DNA from: Cyanodermella asteris
Taxonomy: Eukaryota; Ascomycota; Lecanoromycetes; Ostropales; Stictidaceae
Direction of reading: 5' to 3'
Assembly (NCBI GenBank): GCA_900618795.1
Contig: UYJD01000001.1
Location: 3,071,654-3,135,653 of the forward strand
Length of the DNA stretch: 64,000 nucleotides
Under the pieces are notes generated by a model. It searched no databases. It worked only from the letters and a program-made list of their open reading frames with translations, and was not told where the DNA came from. This document shows positions 33,748 through 46,661 of the stretch, piece by piece. Position 1 is the stretch's first letter. Every line of letters begins with the position of its first letter. The position numbers and the translations under genes were made by a program.

Positions 33748-35301
33748 CTAGACGTGTGTTCCACTTCCTAATCGCACTTCGCGGGGTCCGGAAGAGTAGC
33801 GGGGCATATAGGTCTCCATATCTTCTTCCGTTATGCCTTCCATTTGAGGTAATGCAGTCACCGGCTCTTCATTATGCTTCGCCGCCAGGTTGAGCTGCGG
33901 AACAATGGCCTCCTTCAGCTCGTGCAGGCTGCTGCTGCTCGAGTTAGGGCTCAGCGAATGTGGACTTGGACTGCTTGACTCTGCACGAGTTGTCGCCTTC
34001 GATTTCGGTGTCTGATATGGTGCTTCCGAGTCTGCGGTGGGAGAACGAACATGCGACGGCTGGCGGTGAGCAAAGTCCTGGTAACTTATGCCGTAGTGAT
34101 ATGCGAGGTCTGGCTCAGGCTCACTGTGATAGTACATGCCATCCAAATTGGATGACACGGTTGACATGGGCTCTGGTGGTGAGTCCGGTCCTGGCTGCAC
34201 CGCACGCTTAGGGAAGACCCATGAGTGATCGAAGCCGTATGCGTCGCGACCAGAGTCCGTTTCACTATCCACAAATGTGTGGATCGGAGGAGGTCTGTTT
34301 ACTCGAGCAATGTTGCGTGATGGCGAATCAAAGCTCGAAAACGCAGAGTCCTGGCGCATGTGACCAGCCTCTGGCGTGATGGGTCTATCATTTTCATCCG
34401 TCCCATCGACTCGAGACTTCCTGAAGAGACCTCTCCGCGACGGCGGTGGTAGCGCCGGTAGGCTTTGCTGGCAAATGTTCTCTCCAAGCTCCGCAAGCAG
34501 GACCTTTTCTGGACGCCTGAGCTCGCTAGTCCTGGAGCCACCACTGCGCTTACTGATCTTGGACACGACGCTGGCTTTGCTGGCTGCCCCGATGCTAGAT
34601 GAGCGTTGCACGACAGGAGCCTGTTTGCCTTCCATGATTTTCGCTGGCGGAGGGGGCTGGAGCATCCACGATGCTTCTTCTGCCGTTGCCGGTAAGGTGC
34701 TGACCACCGGAGGTGTGAGGGAGTTTATAGAAGGATTGCGGCCTCGCGCATAGAAGCTCCAGTCCTTTTCTGGGTGTGGGTTGCCCCAGAGCGCCTCATC
34801 AGGACGTTGGTATCTCTTCGTCTGCTGGTTCCCAGACGCCGTCGATAGTCCTCTTCTTGCGTCATTTGTCCCCTCCTCTGTGGGTAATATGTCCAAGCTT
34901 GCCGTCGGGTCTCTTGCATTCTCTTGCATACTTTGTCTGCCATCCGGCTGTCTCCCACGTCGTTTCCCTTTCCTTGTATTCGCTCTGTTCCTCGCTATAT
35001 CCTGCCGCGGCCGCATGCCTTTGTTAAAGTTGGGACCGAGTTCAATCTCCTCTCGCCAATGTATATTCGTTGTGAATGCACCTACACCAGCAAGTAGCTG
35101 CTCGTCGTCGTCGCGCAGCTTCTCCCCATCTTGGTCCCCATTGGCGTAGCCCGAGGCGGTCATTGCCAAAGCTTTCTTTGTGGCCTTGTCGACCCTTGCC
35201 TTCTCTTTGGCTCGGCGCTTGTTGAACCTCGCATTGGCGCAGGGCGCACACGACACATAGTAGAAGAACGCCGACTGAGCGCCTCTAGCGAACCAAGCCA
35301 T
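33748..35301 (-). CDS. Conserved low-complexity protein with N-terminal hydrophobic Cys motif
   Basis: 517 residues from the ATG at 35301; the frame is open for 28 more codons, but only from a non-ATG codon. The N-terminus, MAWFARGAQSAFFYYVSCAP and then C, is a short hydrophobic patch with two cysteines followed by a very basic helix (KRRAKEKARVDKATKK). This resembles a membrane-attached, possibly palmitoylated start more than a cleaved signal peptide. The remaining protein is Ser/Pro/Arg-rich and disordered, with a few ordered-looking patches (DEALWGNPHPEKDWSFY and the acidic C-terminus MEGITEEDMETYMP). Proteins with this start are widespread in Pezizomycotina without assigned function. Coding status rests on the long frame and this N-terminus. 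Confidence 0.7.
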   Translation of the reverse strand: MAWFARGAQSAFFYYVSCAPCANARFNKRRAKEKARVDKATKKALAMTASGYANGDQDGEKLRDDDEQLLAGVGAFTTNIHWREEIELGPNFNKGMRPRQDIARNRANTRKGKRRGRQPDGRQSMQENARDPTASLDILPTEEGTNDARRGLSTASGNQQTKRYQRPDEALWGNPHPEKDWSFYARGRNPSINSLTPPVVSTLPATAEEASWMLQPPPPAKIMEGKQAPVVQRSSSIGAASKASVVSKISKRSGGSRTSELRRPEKVLLAELGENICQQSLPALPPPSRRGLFRKSRVDGTDENDRPITPEAGHMRQDSAFSSFDSPSRNIARVNRPPPIHTFVDSETDSGRDAYGFDHSWVFPKRAVQPGPDSPPEPMSTVSSNLDGMYYHSEPEPDLAYHYGISYQDFAHRQPSHVRSPTADSEAPYQTPKSKATTRAESSSPSPHSLSPNSSSSSLHELKEAIVPQLNLAAKHNEEPVTALPQMEGITEEDMETYMPRYSSGPREVRLGSGTHV

Positions 35302-37910
35302 TTCGGGACCTGTGACGACGAGGATCTGACGTCCTGAAACGAAAGTGTTGAGCGAACGACGCAATTGTGTAAGGGATGGCGACAATGGTGTAGGCAGATA
35401 TATGGTTAGGTGAGTGTATAGTTTGTTTCAGGACGGCCCACAAAGACCGGTCGCAATGTGCCGTATTTCATGCAGTGTGTGAGTGAGGTGTCAGGTTTCG
35501 AGAATTCGGCCTCAGGTTGGGAGTAGAGTGGTCGGTGAAGTTCAGATGAGATGGTAAGCATCCGGTGTCCCAGCCAGTGCCCGCTGGCGCCTGCTCACTG
35601 AACGATTCTGTCGCATACGCAGCCGGCAAGAGGCTGGCCGCGGTGGATAAGTAGTGAAAGAAGGCCCAGGTCAATCGGGGCTTGAGATGTAGGAAAGCGA
35701 GGCGCAGCGCAGGTATTGATGACTGCGACTTGGGTTGAAACGAGTCGATGCTGCCCCTTGGTTGAAGCGCAGGGATGGCGTCGTGGGTGAAGTCCTGCTC
35801 GTCCGGCCAGCGGCTAAAGATACAAATGGTGAATAATAGGAAGCCCTCGGGCAGTAAAGAGTGACGAGTAGTGAAATTGCGAGAAGTCGACGAGGGAGGT
35901 CGACGTGGTGAGGCCGGCGTGGGAGAGCGCGTGGCAGCAGGGGGCTGCAAACTGCTGCGCGAATTTGGGGCTGATCGTTATGTCCTGGACCGCCGGGCCA
36001 CTCATATCGCCGCATGCGCAGCCTGGCCAGACTTGACCCTGCCACTGGACTACCTTTGCGACTCCATCGCCCCGCTGTGTGCTGTTTGCTTGTTGTCTTT
36101 TGCTGATGCTTCTTGTGCAAGGGCAGCGGAGGAATGTCAGTCGAGCATATGGCAGGCAGGCGAGCAGATGATTCCCTGTCCATCCTGGTCGATGATGTCG
36201 TCCCTAACTTTACCGGCTGCGGCACCACGGATTACTTGCTGATCATTGCCCTGATAATCATGCCGACGTTAATTGGCCTTTGCACAACATTTAAGACCTG
36301 TCGATAGTCTTAGACATCGCACTCTGCGCTGTCATTTCGACTACTCAATCGATGACTTGCTCGCCACCTGCCACCTCGGGTCTCCTATCACTCGGGACAC
36401 GACTCCAATGCCTTTCGCGCAACAGAGCAATGCTGGCTTCCCAGACTTCTGGGTCGCGATCTAGACATGCTTCCCCTGTAGCCATTTGCGATCCCGATAG
36501 ATATAAGGCCAAGACACGAGACATCTTGGCAACGCGAGAAAACCCTTGCTTGACTTCCTTATGAATGTAGTTTTAGTCAGTGTCACTTTGTCTGCGATGG
36601 GTCGCGAATCGAGACTCACTCCAACCATCTCTGTAGATTCGTGTGAGCCCATCAAGATAGCTTCAGATACTGTCTCGTTCTTGTTAGCCCTTAGGGCTTG
36701 AAGCGATAGCAGTTTGGGTCTCATGAGGGCAGACTCGGCCCAATATTGGTCCCTACAGCGTACATCTTTGTAGAAGGCTACACTCGCGAAAACACGGGCA
36801 AAGCTTGTGCGCTGAAAGTTGGTTATTGACTCTCAACGTAATTTTGAGGGCTCTGGGACAAGTCGCCGAACTCGCAGCCAGATTGATAACACATGATAGC
36901 TAGAAAATGGTGCTGCAACAGGCTGTGTAGGTGCTACGTATTTTCGCTCGAACATTTTGATTTATTGCAAAGGTTTAAACTTGAAAGACATCGACATAAT
37001 CGGAGAAGAGCTCGAGGCGACCATTGTTGCCAGCCATTCGAGCCACAAGTCCCAAAAATCGCATCACAACCAGGATTTACGTAGATAACAAAACAAATAC
37101 TCCACTTATCGTACGCGACAGGGAGTTTCAGAGCGTGGAAAAGGGGTCTCGAAGAAGTCTAAGTTGAGGGGGAAATGCCGGGATGACATAATCTCACGAA
37201 CGTGAAACCACGGTCCGCCCCGTCCGCCCGGTGAAAGCTTGCTCAACGACTTCGCACGCACGAGCATCACTTCCATATTCATCACCTAAACACTAGTCGA
37301 TAGAACGTGGTCGGATTTTAGACTCCCCGGACGCAACTCTCATCAATGCACAAAAGCGGGGATCTCCCGGCGGGCCTGCCCAAGAACACAGGCCGACGTG
37401 GCCATGCTGCCCGACACTACATGGACACAAATGCCACGAGGCGGTGAGCTTCATCTCGGCTGTAGCATCAAACATTCACAAGCAAGCAGTAAGATTTTCT
37501 TCATGGTATGTGCAATTGAGCCTCGTCATTGATGCCAGTATCTATCAGCTGCAGAAGTTAAAGTGCAAGTCGACCGTATCCTTCCCAACCGATCCCAGAT
37601 GCAGACAAAAACATCCATCGAGGTCTGGTCAAACATGTCATTGAGAACTCTCATTAAAGTTCGATTTCCCCATGCTGCCTTCAATCAATCCACCCATGAT
37701 CGCACTGACCATTGATTAAGCGGGAAGAAAGAAAGCCAGAAGATTTCCCTCCTATTGTTGTGTCATTTCGAAAAAAGAGACTTGTCAAGAAAAACACCTT
37801 GTTGCGCCAGTACCATCAGCCCATGTCCATTTCGCTCTTTCCGTCCAAAGCTTTGTCGTATGTTGAAGTCATGAACTGCAAATGCTTTTCGCGTGTCGAG
37901 GTGCCTTCAT
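35302..37910. other. Long gene-poor region (2.6 kb)
   Basis: No supported gene. Frames of up to 185 codons at 35468-36228 on the minus strand are Pro/Ser/Arg-rich, overlap one another in different frames, and lack domains; they look like leader/promoter DNA of the gene to the left. Nothing recognisable was found between 36300 and 37900. Confidence 0.4.
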
Positions 37911-38661
37911 TTACAGGAAAGCGGCGATACCGGCAAAGGCAGCCAGGGCCAAGGCGGGCTCGTAGACGAGGCTGGCGGCGCCAGCAGCGACCGGAGCAGC
38001 CGAGCTGGCAGCGGCACCGGTGGCCGAGGCAACGGCGGAGCTCAAGGTCGCAGTGGCGAGGGTACCGTTGCCTGCAGCGGCAGCGGAAGAGACGCCAGCG
38101 GACGCAGGAGCAGTGCCGACGACTGGGGCGGTGCCGACCGGGGCAGACTCGGCCGGGACAGAGACGACCGGGACGGCAGAGGGGACAACTGGCACAGAGG
38201 CAGCCGCAGCAGAGCTAACTGGAGCGGACGCAGCCGGGACAGACGCAACTGGGATAGAGGCAGCTGGGGCAGACGCAGCCGGAACAGAGGCAGCTGGAGC
38301 GCTGTAAGCTGGGACGGAGGCAGCAGCAGCAGAGGTGACCGGAGCAGCAACAGAGCTGGCCTGTTGAGATTGTTAGTGATCTGGTCATTCATGGTGTTGT
38401 GGAAAAGGGAAATGGCCAAAAATGCCCGGATTTGTTCGCCTCGCACGATCACGGCTAGCGAGAGCTCCACCATGATATCGAGCCGCCATCAAGCTGCGTT
38501 GACATATCCGACTCAAACCAAGGCACAGAGATTGACGAAGAACTGGATTGAGGACTTTGACTTACAGCGACAGTGGCCTGCGGCTGGCCGTCAGTGTACT
38601 GAGAGACGGGCTCCTGAGCGGCAGCCAGGGCGACGAAAGCAGCGGCAATGAATCCCTTCAT
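37911..38661 (-). CDS. Ala/Pro/Ser-rich GPI-anchor-type cell-wall protein
   Basis: Two exons: 38661-38566 and 38360-37911, with a 205 bp intron (donor GTAAGT, acceptor CAACAG). Both are phase 0 and give 181 residues. It starts with a signal peptide (MKGFIAAAFVALAAAQ). Exon 2 is almost wholly Ala, Ser, Pro, Val and Thr, with degenerate repeats of about 5 residues (PAASV, PAASA, PVASV). These should be heavily O-mannosylated. It ends in a short hydrophobic tail (LALAAFAGIAAFL) preceded by small residues, the pattern of a GPI-attachment signal. It is therefore likely a surface or wall protein. No enzymatic domain exists. The repeats create long open frames in every frame, which are shadows. Confidence 0.78.
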
Positions 38662-38833
38662 TTTGATTGTGGTGAGGAGATTGTTGGATTAAAGTGGTTG
38701 AAGGTTGTATTAGTTGAGAGGATGCAAGAAGCGAGTGTGTTTTGTAAGTAGAGAAAGAGTGTTGTTACAGGTTGGGTGAAGGTGGAGAGAAAACAAGCGA
38801 CTGACTGGGTTTTGATATGAAGGGCGTCGAAAG

Positions 38834-38954
38834 CAGGGCAGGGCAGGGCAGGGCAGGCAGCCGACGCGCACGACTCACCCACTTTTCTATTGTGAGACAG
38901 CAAGACAGTGACGGGGCAGGAGTCCGACGAAATCCTGCCCTGCCTTGCCTTGCC
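38834..38954. repeat. Inverted repeat of GGCAG units
   Basis: Five tandem GGGCA/GGCAG units at 38834-38860 face a complementary CCTGC/CTTGC run at 38936-38954, leaving about 75 bp between. The arms could pair over roughly 19-20 bp with a few mismatches. It lies 170-295 bp upstream of the GPI-type protein gene. Confidence 0.6.
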
Positions 38955-40707
38955 AGACGCGTAAGATGGCAGAAAAATTGGAATTGAAGTTGACTGTGCT
39001 GGAAGTTTCCCAGAGTTGTGATTCACCCAGTTTCTTGCCCCTTCAACCCTTGCAATCGAGCCTCACCATCCACCCACGCTTCACCTGGCGAAACAAAGCT
39101 ACCCCTAGGGCGCCGGCCCTGCACGGCCACGTCCTCGCGTAGCCGTCAGTACGTACAGGAAGCTGTGCGTTTTGTTGCTCTGCTCTTGCTTGCATCCATG
39201 TCCATCCAATGATCCGCCCGTCAGGATTGGGGTCGTCCAAGCGCCGCGTTACAGGCCATACCTGAACGGTGCCTGTCAACCCTCAAACCGACCGGCATCT
39301 TAGGGCCCAACCGACATCACGCCAAGAGTCTTCTCTGCGTGTGTTCGCTTGCCTACATACTTACTGTACATACTACTGTAGCTACACTCGTCGGGCCATT
39401 CTCCGCCGTTTGCGCGCTCAGATTCCAAGAGAGACCAGAGCGTGCTTTTCCTGCTTGCTCGGACGGGATTTGTGTCTGACCCTGTCAATCACTTACGCGC
39501 TTCGGAAGGTGGAGTCCTCCTCCCGCTGCCAGGTACATCTCCTGTTTTTCCTCTTCTCACCAACGGTCGGCTGACGATCAGTACGAACCGGTTCCTGGCG
39601 ATGATGGCAGAGAAACGGAGTTGACAGGTTTTTGTTCGATGATCCCGGTCAGCTCTGACACGTCGGTACCACACCGCTCAAGCTCGCAACCAACCGTCAA
39701 GAGACAGGCCTTTCTTCTTTTGATGAAGCTGCCCTCGCACCGGTGCTTCCCTGCACCACGTTGCAGCGGAGGGAGCTGCGATTGTGGTACGGTGGAGTTC
39801 ATCCGCCTGAAGCACTTGTGCCTCCACATCTTGATTGTGACCGTTGAACTTCTGGTTCGGGCGTGACAGGGTTTCTGGGCTCGGAAAGCGTCTAGATTCA
39901 GCCAAACGGCCGGCTCCACCTTGAAAACGCATGATGGCTACGACGCGGACGCGTCTACTTTACGCAGAGGAATGCCACTTCCATTGAACCTTTTACATAT
40001 CAGCTACGACCTGGGAAACTTGCGATCAATCGAGCCACACGGCGTGACCAGAAATGCGGGACATACATGGTGCAAGTGCAAATAAAGTCGGAATTGCAGG
40101 CGGGATCCCGGTCTGTGACAGCGGCTGCAACCAGACTTGCACAGAGTGCTGACCGATCGACACACCACTCAGGCACTCAACTGGCTATCAACTGTGACAA
40201 CTAGGTACGTATCCACCCGGGGGATCTTCACTTCCAATCGTCCTTCGCTTGCTGCCCAAAAATAGTACTCAGAAGCAGTTCTTCTCGCTGCCCTTTCTCA
40301 CATCGTCGGATCAGAAGCCGGCGGACCTTGCACAACAAGGCAAAACCACTATCGATGTCCAGCATGACTCGGCTGGGCCAGAAGTATAATGTAGGTACAT
40401 ACAGCAAGCAAAAGAAACAGGGAAGGAGGCCCAGTAACTCAAACGGCCCAACCAGGTCTACCGTTGGTGGAGGAGTCGCCATGCCGTCCTCATCATCCCG
40501 CAAAACCCGCTGCACAGAGCAAGCCCTCCAACCCCCCTGTTTCAAAAACCTGCACCGGGCCGCTAGACCGGCCCTTTTTATTTACTATCGGGGCACCTAC
40601 TGTACATTCCGTCACCTTTTCCACGCCTCAGAATGTCTTGCAATAATAATCCCGTGATCCTACCGCGGGTATCACTGACGCAATGACACAGAGGTCCATG
40701 CTTCGAA

Positions 40708-40708
<1 letters not shown>

Positions 40709-40740
<32 letters not shown>
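40709..40740. repeat. TG dinucleotide microsatellite
   Basis: Sixteen uninterrupted TG units. Likely length-variable between strains. Confidence 0.95.
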
Positions 40741-40741
<1 letters not shown>

Positions 40742-41335
40742 CCAAGATGTTTTTGCGCATAGGTAGTTGCAAAAAGGGAGGCACCAATATTCCGGTCGCA
40801 GGGTACGTATGCTGGTGAACTAGATCTCAATGTGTGATGAGATCCGTGCCATGGGAACGGACACGTTGTCAACTTTTGTCCGCGACTGGCGCCGGTCGTG
40901 GGATTCTGGCCTCACCCGGGCACACGAAACGTGGCGACGCGTTTCGCTTCGGCATTTCGCTTGACGCGGATTAGATGAATGACGTCTTTGGGCATCCCGA
41001 TGGCATCAGAGAAGGCAGACTCATGCTGGCGCAATGCTGGGAGCCAACCTCCTTCGGAACCAGCTTGCTTTACATCATCACTCGGCAGATGCATGCGGTC
41101 AGTTTCTCAAGTGTCCGAGATAGATACTTTTGAGGCTACCAGCACAAGAGCCTCGTGGTTTGTTTTCTTTCGCACTTGCTTAGGAACCCGATACAAGACA
41201 ATTTGAAACGAGAGTCATTATTGATAAGTTCGCTTAAGGCGCGTAGATGATGCCTGTCCAAGTCCCCTATTTCTAGCCATTTCAATTATTCGTTATAAAC
41301 GCCCCTATATGTACACCAGATCCGACGTCCGCCTC

Positions 41336-44300
41336 TTACATGTTCTCCAACTCCGTGTCGATCTGTCTGTCCATAAATTCTTTCTTCTCGCCAGTCAAGG
41401 TGGTGCCGAGGCTCTGCTCGACCAGCGACCGCACCTGCTTCTTGGTGACCGTGTCCAAGTCAACTTCTTGCAGACACGCTCTGATGGCGTGAGTGATCTC
41501 AATGTCGTCCACCTCTCGGATCTGAGGGGCGTTCATGTCGAGAATACTCATCCGGCTATGGCTCCTGCTCAGAGGGCTCTTTGACCGTCCTATACCTTCG
41601 GGCGAGCCCATGCTAAGAAGGTTGTCGTGGCTGGAAAGTGCCCTTGATTGCCGCTGGGCGTAGTTTGGCGCGTCATGGTAAGGCGAGCTCGATCGATTGC
41701 CTCCAACCAGATCGTGGCTAGAGACCTGTCGCGATTGTCTCTGGGCGTATTGAGGAGCATCAGTGAACCGAGTGAAACTGCTCATTCGGCTCTGGCTGCG
41801 CGGCATGTCCTGGCCGTGGAAAGCGGCAGGAGATTGGGGTGGAATAAATGCTTGCGACCCTGGATGATGTTGCATGCCGGTAAGGACGGTGGTGGCAGGA
41901 CGGACGGTGCTGTAAGTAGTTCTCATATCGTCCATTTCGTACGCATTGTCCGTGTATGGGCCATCCACGTAGCCCATCTTCTCTGAGCCGTCCATATATT
42001 CTCCGCGGCGGCCAGGCAATCCGTTTGAGGCAGCATAGTCGTCCCATCGTTGCAGAGGAATGCTTCGAGGATCAAAGCCTTCCTCGTCGGAGCTGGCAAT
42101 GATCTTCTTGTTGCCCTTCTCCTCGATGACGACACGAGTGGAACCCCACGAAAAGTCGTCTTGCTTCCAGAAAGAGTAGACGGGCAGGATAAAGTTGAAG
42201 ACGGGGAAAGCCAATAGATAGATAATCATCCAGCCGATGTGCTGCCACTGTCGTTTGAGGATGAAGATGATCGCCTGAAGACCATACACAGCAGCCAACA
42301 TGATGATGGAAATGAGCGGGAAGGCTCCCGTGTGGCTTGCTGCAGTGTAGATCAGGAAGACGATGTAGGCGCAGGTGGCGGGCAAGATGATGGTACCGAA
42401 CAAGTCAACAAAAACGACGAACCTCATGCTAAAGCAGCAGAAGCCGCAAAGATCTCGAAGCCACATGAGTTCGACCAAGTTGTGAATGGTGGAGTTGATC
42501 CAGCGACGGCGTTGAGAGAGCAAGACACCCCATGTTTCTGGCGCGGCCGTAGCTGCATATGCATCCGGAATGAATTTGTAGGACATGTTCGGGAAGTGCT
42601 TGGTCATCAGCGTGGTCAAGTAACGATCCTCACCCAGCGAAAGGAGATTCTTCTTGTGCAGAGTATCGACGTTGCCAACCGAGTATTCAGAAATGACCTT
42701 GTCAGAAACGATGAGCGGGCGGCCTTTGTCGACTGTCCGTAGACGGTACATGCAGAAACTAGGACTTGTTAGCAAGGCAATTATACCGCAAGGTTCTGAC
42801 TTACCATCCGGGAAGACAGGTAACGGATCCGAACAAACTCTCGAAAGCCTTGGCTAAATGATGAGAGATGAAGTATTCGTAGACCTGTATCATAGTCCAC
42901 CAGGTCCGGCCCTCGTTTTCAAGGTTGGTTTCGCCACAGATACCTGCGATCTTGGAATCGTTCGCACAAGCAGCCACCAGTCGAGTCAGAGAATCCTCGC
43001 GGACACTTGTATCGGCGTCGACCATAAGCAGGTACTCGTACAATTCGGGATCAACGCCAATGATATTGTTGATCTGGTGGAACATCTCAAGTTCGAGGGG
43101 ACTCATAGCGCTGCGATGGTGAACACGGTTGAGGAAGCTCATGAGCAAGATCTGACTATCACGTTTGCCACGGTTACCTGGTTTTCCTTTGCTTTGTTCG
43201 CTTTCCTTGCCGACTTTGACGACAACCAGGTATGGAACCACGTTGCCTTCGAATTCGTAGAGACCACTGTAAACTTTGCCGTAGTTGAGCTGTTGGCTGC
43301 CCTGTCCAACTGAGCGGAAGGGCAGGGCTGGAGGATCAATCTTCGGGTCGACGCCTAGGATATCTAGGACAATCTTCGGGGTCGGCCGATCGTTGCCTCC
43401 ACCAACAACCATACCATCGCAAATGACACAGAGAAGCTTGCGCTTGTTGTCGTATTGCAAGGCAGTCAGGGAGTCCAGACCCTTACGCAAATGCTCTTCA
43501 CCTTCCGTATAAGCCGGGATTTGACAAATGACGAACTTGTCCTGAGGAGATGGCATGCGCTTAGAGCCAAATCGCAGGGCAGCGAAGAACTTGATCAGAA
43601 TGACAGCAGCGAGAATGCAGGTCACCGATAGGAGGATGTAAAAACTGGCCTGACACTGAGGATCACCACGAAAGTCAGGTATACCCTTGCAGAAGAGGTT
43701 ATTCAGACAGTCCATCGAGTCGGTAAAGTTCGATGAGTGTCCCCACTTGTCGCTGAGATCTTCACCCTGATTGGATTGAATCAACTCGACTACATCAGTG
43801 GGAAGGAACTGGTATCGCGGATCGCTCTTATGTGCCGTGTTCACATTGTAGAAATAATCTGTTAGGTCGTAAACTTTTCCGTGCAAAATGAACCATGGAA
43901 TGTTGTCATTGGCACCAGTGGTTGAAATGTTCTTCCTGTCCCACACCAGCTCACCCTTGTAGTACTCCTGCAGCTTTGGGTGAATTGTTTCGAAGTAATA
44001 ATTGGCATTGTCGTGAGACGAAAGCCTAGAATTTGTTTGCAAATAGCCCGATGTGTGGATGCCGGATGGGTCAATGATACTCATGCTTGAGTTGAGCGTA
44101 AAGGACATCGTCTTGTCCGTGACGAATCTGGAACATCCGGAAATGAGCGGAATGGGAAAATACGGATCCATATCAGCACCGGCAAATTGAATCATTTGGG
44201 CCGTAGTAGTCTGTGATTGTGGATCGCCGTGAGGAATCCTGTAAAACTTGGTCACATCGTAGACTGAGCCTCGGTTGCTGATGTAGAAATCGTCCGATCC

Positions 44301-46661
44301 CTGGTGCTGGCTGACTTCGCCGCTATTGAAGGCTTTGTCGTAATTGGGACAGAGCAGGCGGCCAAACTCGACGATGAAGAACACGATGGCGCCATTGAGA
44401 AGGAAGATCAGGAAAACGAGGACGAATTTCTCCCTCCAAGCTAAGCGGACATCAGGACGCTTCATTCGGCCGATGTAGCGAAGCATGAATGATGGAATCC
44501 AGAAGGTGAGTGCCCAAACAAACCCGACCCAAAGTCGGCGGGAGAACTCGACAGGAGCAACTTCGAGGTGCTTCTTTTCGCCCATCTCCGGATCGACTTC
44601 ATTGTCATAGTCGTTGTCCCAATCGCGACGATCATCGCCTTTGGCGCCCAAGCCATAATCACCAGCCATGGTATTGAACGTTTTGGCCATTGTTGGAGCA
44701 ACACTCTTTGGCCTGGCCTCGGGAACTTCGTCGAAGGCTGACTGACTTCGGGCAAGGTTGAGGTTGCTGTCAAATGGATTTTCCTGGTGCATGCCAGGCA
44801 CTGGCGGGAAGAAGCCACTGCCGTTCATTGGTGTTGCTGATGAATAGCCTGTGTCCATGCCACCTGCGCTGGCTTTGAGGTCGAGCATGCTCTCGGCTTC
44901 CCACCAAGCACCTTCACGAATCCAGACTCTTTCATGGCCAAGAATTACATCACCATTGCTCCATCCACGTTCAATGATCCACGTTTCGACGCCTTCTCGG
45001 CCGTCTTGACAGCCCAGCGGCGCGTATCGACTGGCAAATTCATCGATATCAAAATCAGAAGTGAAGTCAAGGACCCTGTGACGACGGTTGGACCATTCAG
45101 GCAGTCTCCACGCACGCAGCTGTCGAGATACGGTTCCAGCCGACCAAGCACTAGGCAAAGACGCTAGCTTGGCGGGACTGTCGTCAGTAGGATGCAGGCT
45201 GAGGTGGAACCAGACTCGGCTGCTTCCGAGGACATGGCTCAGGTCGAACCTGCCATGCTTGCCTACAAGAACACCATCACCAGGGACTGGGTACAAGATT
45301 TGATGTAGAATGGACCCGTCCTCGGCTTCCACACCAACCTTTTCCAGGACGCCCTGGCGATGGTCGAGCTCACGATCCCAGTCTCTGGTCGAACCGCTGG
45401 AAGGACCGAGCTCATGGCCGACCTGCTGTATGGCAGCATCCATTTCCTTGAGCACCGATCCGCCAGCTGGTGGTACTTCGACTCCATCAGCTTTCATCTC
45501 TTGATTGATGCCCTGGGTGTCATCGAAGACGGCTCTCATAGCAACTGCCTTGCCAAGATCTGAATTGGGAATGTCGACGACGGTAATAGTGACAGTATCC
45601 TCAATTTCTGATGCTTGCGGTGTCATGATGCGTCCATTGCCGTCATCGAAAACATTGCCCTTGGTCTCGGCGTGAATGGCCTTGTTGGCTTTTTGCACCA
45701 CCCAGTCGACCAAAGCTTCGTATAGGCCTGCAACCAAGATCTCGCGATCCTCGGTAGAGCACTTCCGAGCGAGGACCTCTGGATCAAGATCGAGCAGGTT
45801 TGCAACGTCTTCACAAATATCATCCAGATCTTCAGCCTCGATCAGGAATCCGAGTGCATCACCGAGTTTCAAGATGGCAGCTAGGACTGACAGCAAACTA
45901 CGGTACTCGGCGCCTCGTATGCCGATGGCCTTCAAACTTTCCTTGAAGTCCTCTGCCGCCGCAGCATCGTCCGCAGCAGGAAGATAAGCCGGTGGTGTGT
46001 AGGTTTCGGTTTTGCTGAGCAAAGCATAGTTTTGTGGGGCCTTCAAGCCCAGAAATTCGCGCTCCGCTGCAGACGACACCGAAGTGAGGAGATAGTAGAA
46101 GGCATCGAAAGCTCGGTAGCCGGACTCTTGTGGTAGATTGAGCAGACCTCGTCCTGTGGCAATACCTGCGGTGCTCAAAGCAATGCTTGCGGTCGAAAGG
46201 TCGCCGGCGAAATTGATAGCAATCGAAACAATCAGTGCGCTGTACAGCGGCGTCGAGGCATTCTGAGGCGTGACTGCATGGGTGAAGGCCCGCAAGACCG
46301 AGAGGGACGTAATCAGGCTTGAAGGCAGCTCGATGGGTAGGTGATGAAGAAACGGAACCAGCAAAGATGGCGAACAGCGATGCAAAGTTCCCAAAAGAAT
46401 GCAACCGTCTTCAGCGCGCCGTCTGGCGTGTTCCCAAGCTCTTCTTGCTATTTCGCCATCGATGCAGGGCTGTCCGTTAGCGTCAGGGGAATTCAACCAG
46501 GTATTGACGGCAAGTGAAGTTGCGGCGTCGAGCTCGTAACATTGGCCCTGGGTGTATATGGTGTGTAGAGCATTGAGAAGGGTAGTCGTAGAGAGTTGTT
46601 GCGTGGCCGGAGCGGCCATGGTGCGCGAAGTGGTGGAAAAGGTGCTCATTCGATTCGCCAT
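41336..46661 (-). CDS. csmB: Chitin synthase with P-loop-less myosin-like domain (CsmB, class VII; class VI in older schemes)
   Basis: Two exons: 46661-42805 and 42758-41336, with a 46 bp intron that splits the Cys codon of LPGC. The product is 1759 residues. The N-terminal 450 residues are a shortened myosin-motor-like region with no GESGAGKT P-loop, which separates CsmB from CsmA. A membrane pair and cytochrome-b5-like module lie at about residues 690-1000. The catalytic GT2 domain follows, with DADTSV near 1214 and QRRRWINST near 1369 for UDP-GlcNAc polymerisation, then multiple membrane helices. A DEK_C-type helix bundle closes the protein ([11 protein letters not shown] to ELENM). It makes wall chitin at hyphal tips and septa. 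It is divergent from csmA over a 1.67 kb shared promoter, the arrangement known in Aspergillus. The first Met was taken as start; Met5 or Met15 are possible. Confidence 0.93.

Larger units (their letters stand above)
38662..41335. other. Long gene-poor region (2.7 kb)
   Basis: No supported gene. It holds the promoter of the GPI-type protein (left end), an inverted repeat and a TG microsatellite (both listed separately), and the 3' flank of csmB. Frames of 60-113 codons show no coding character. Confidence 0.45.

Noticed and set aside
35468-36228. Overlapping minus-strand frames of 160 and 185 codons
   Set aside because: Different frames over the same DNA, Pro/Ser/Arg-rich, no domain; better explained as promoter and leader DNA.
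37712-38651. Arg/Gly- and Arg/Gln-rich plus-strand frames
   Set aside because: Both are shadows of the Ala/Pro/Ser repeats on the minus strand.
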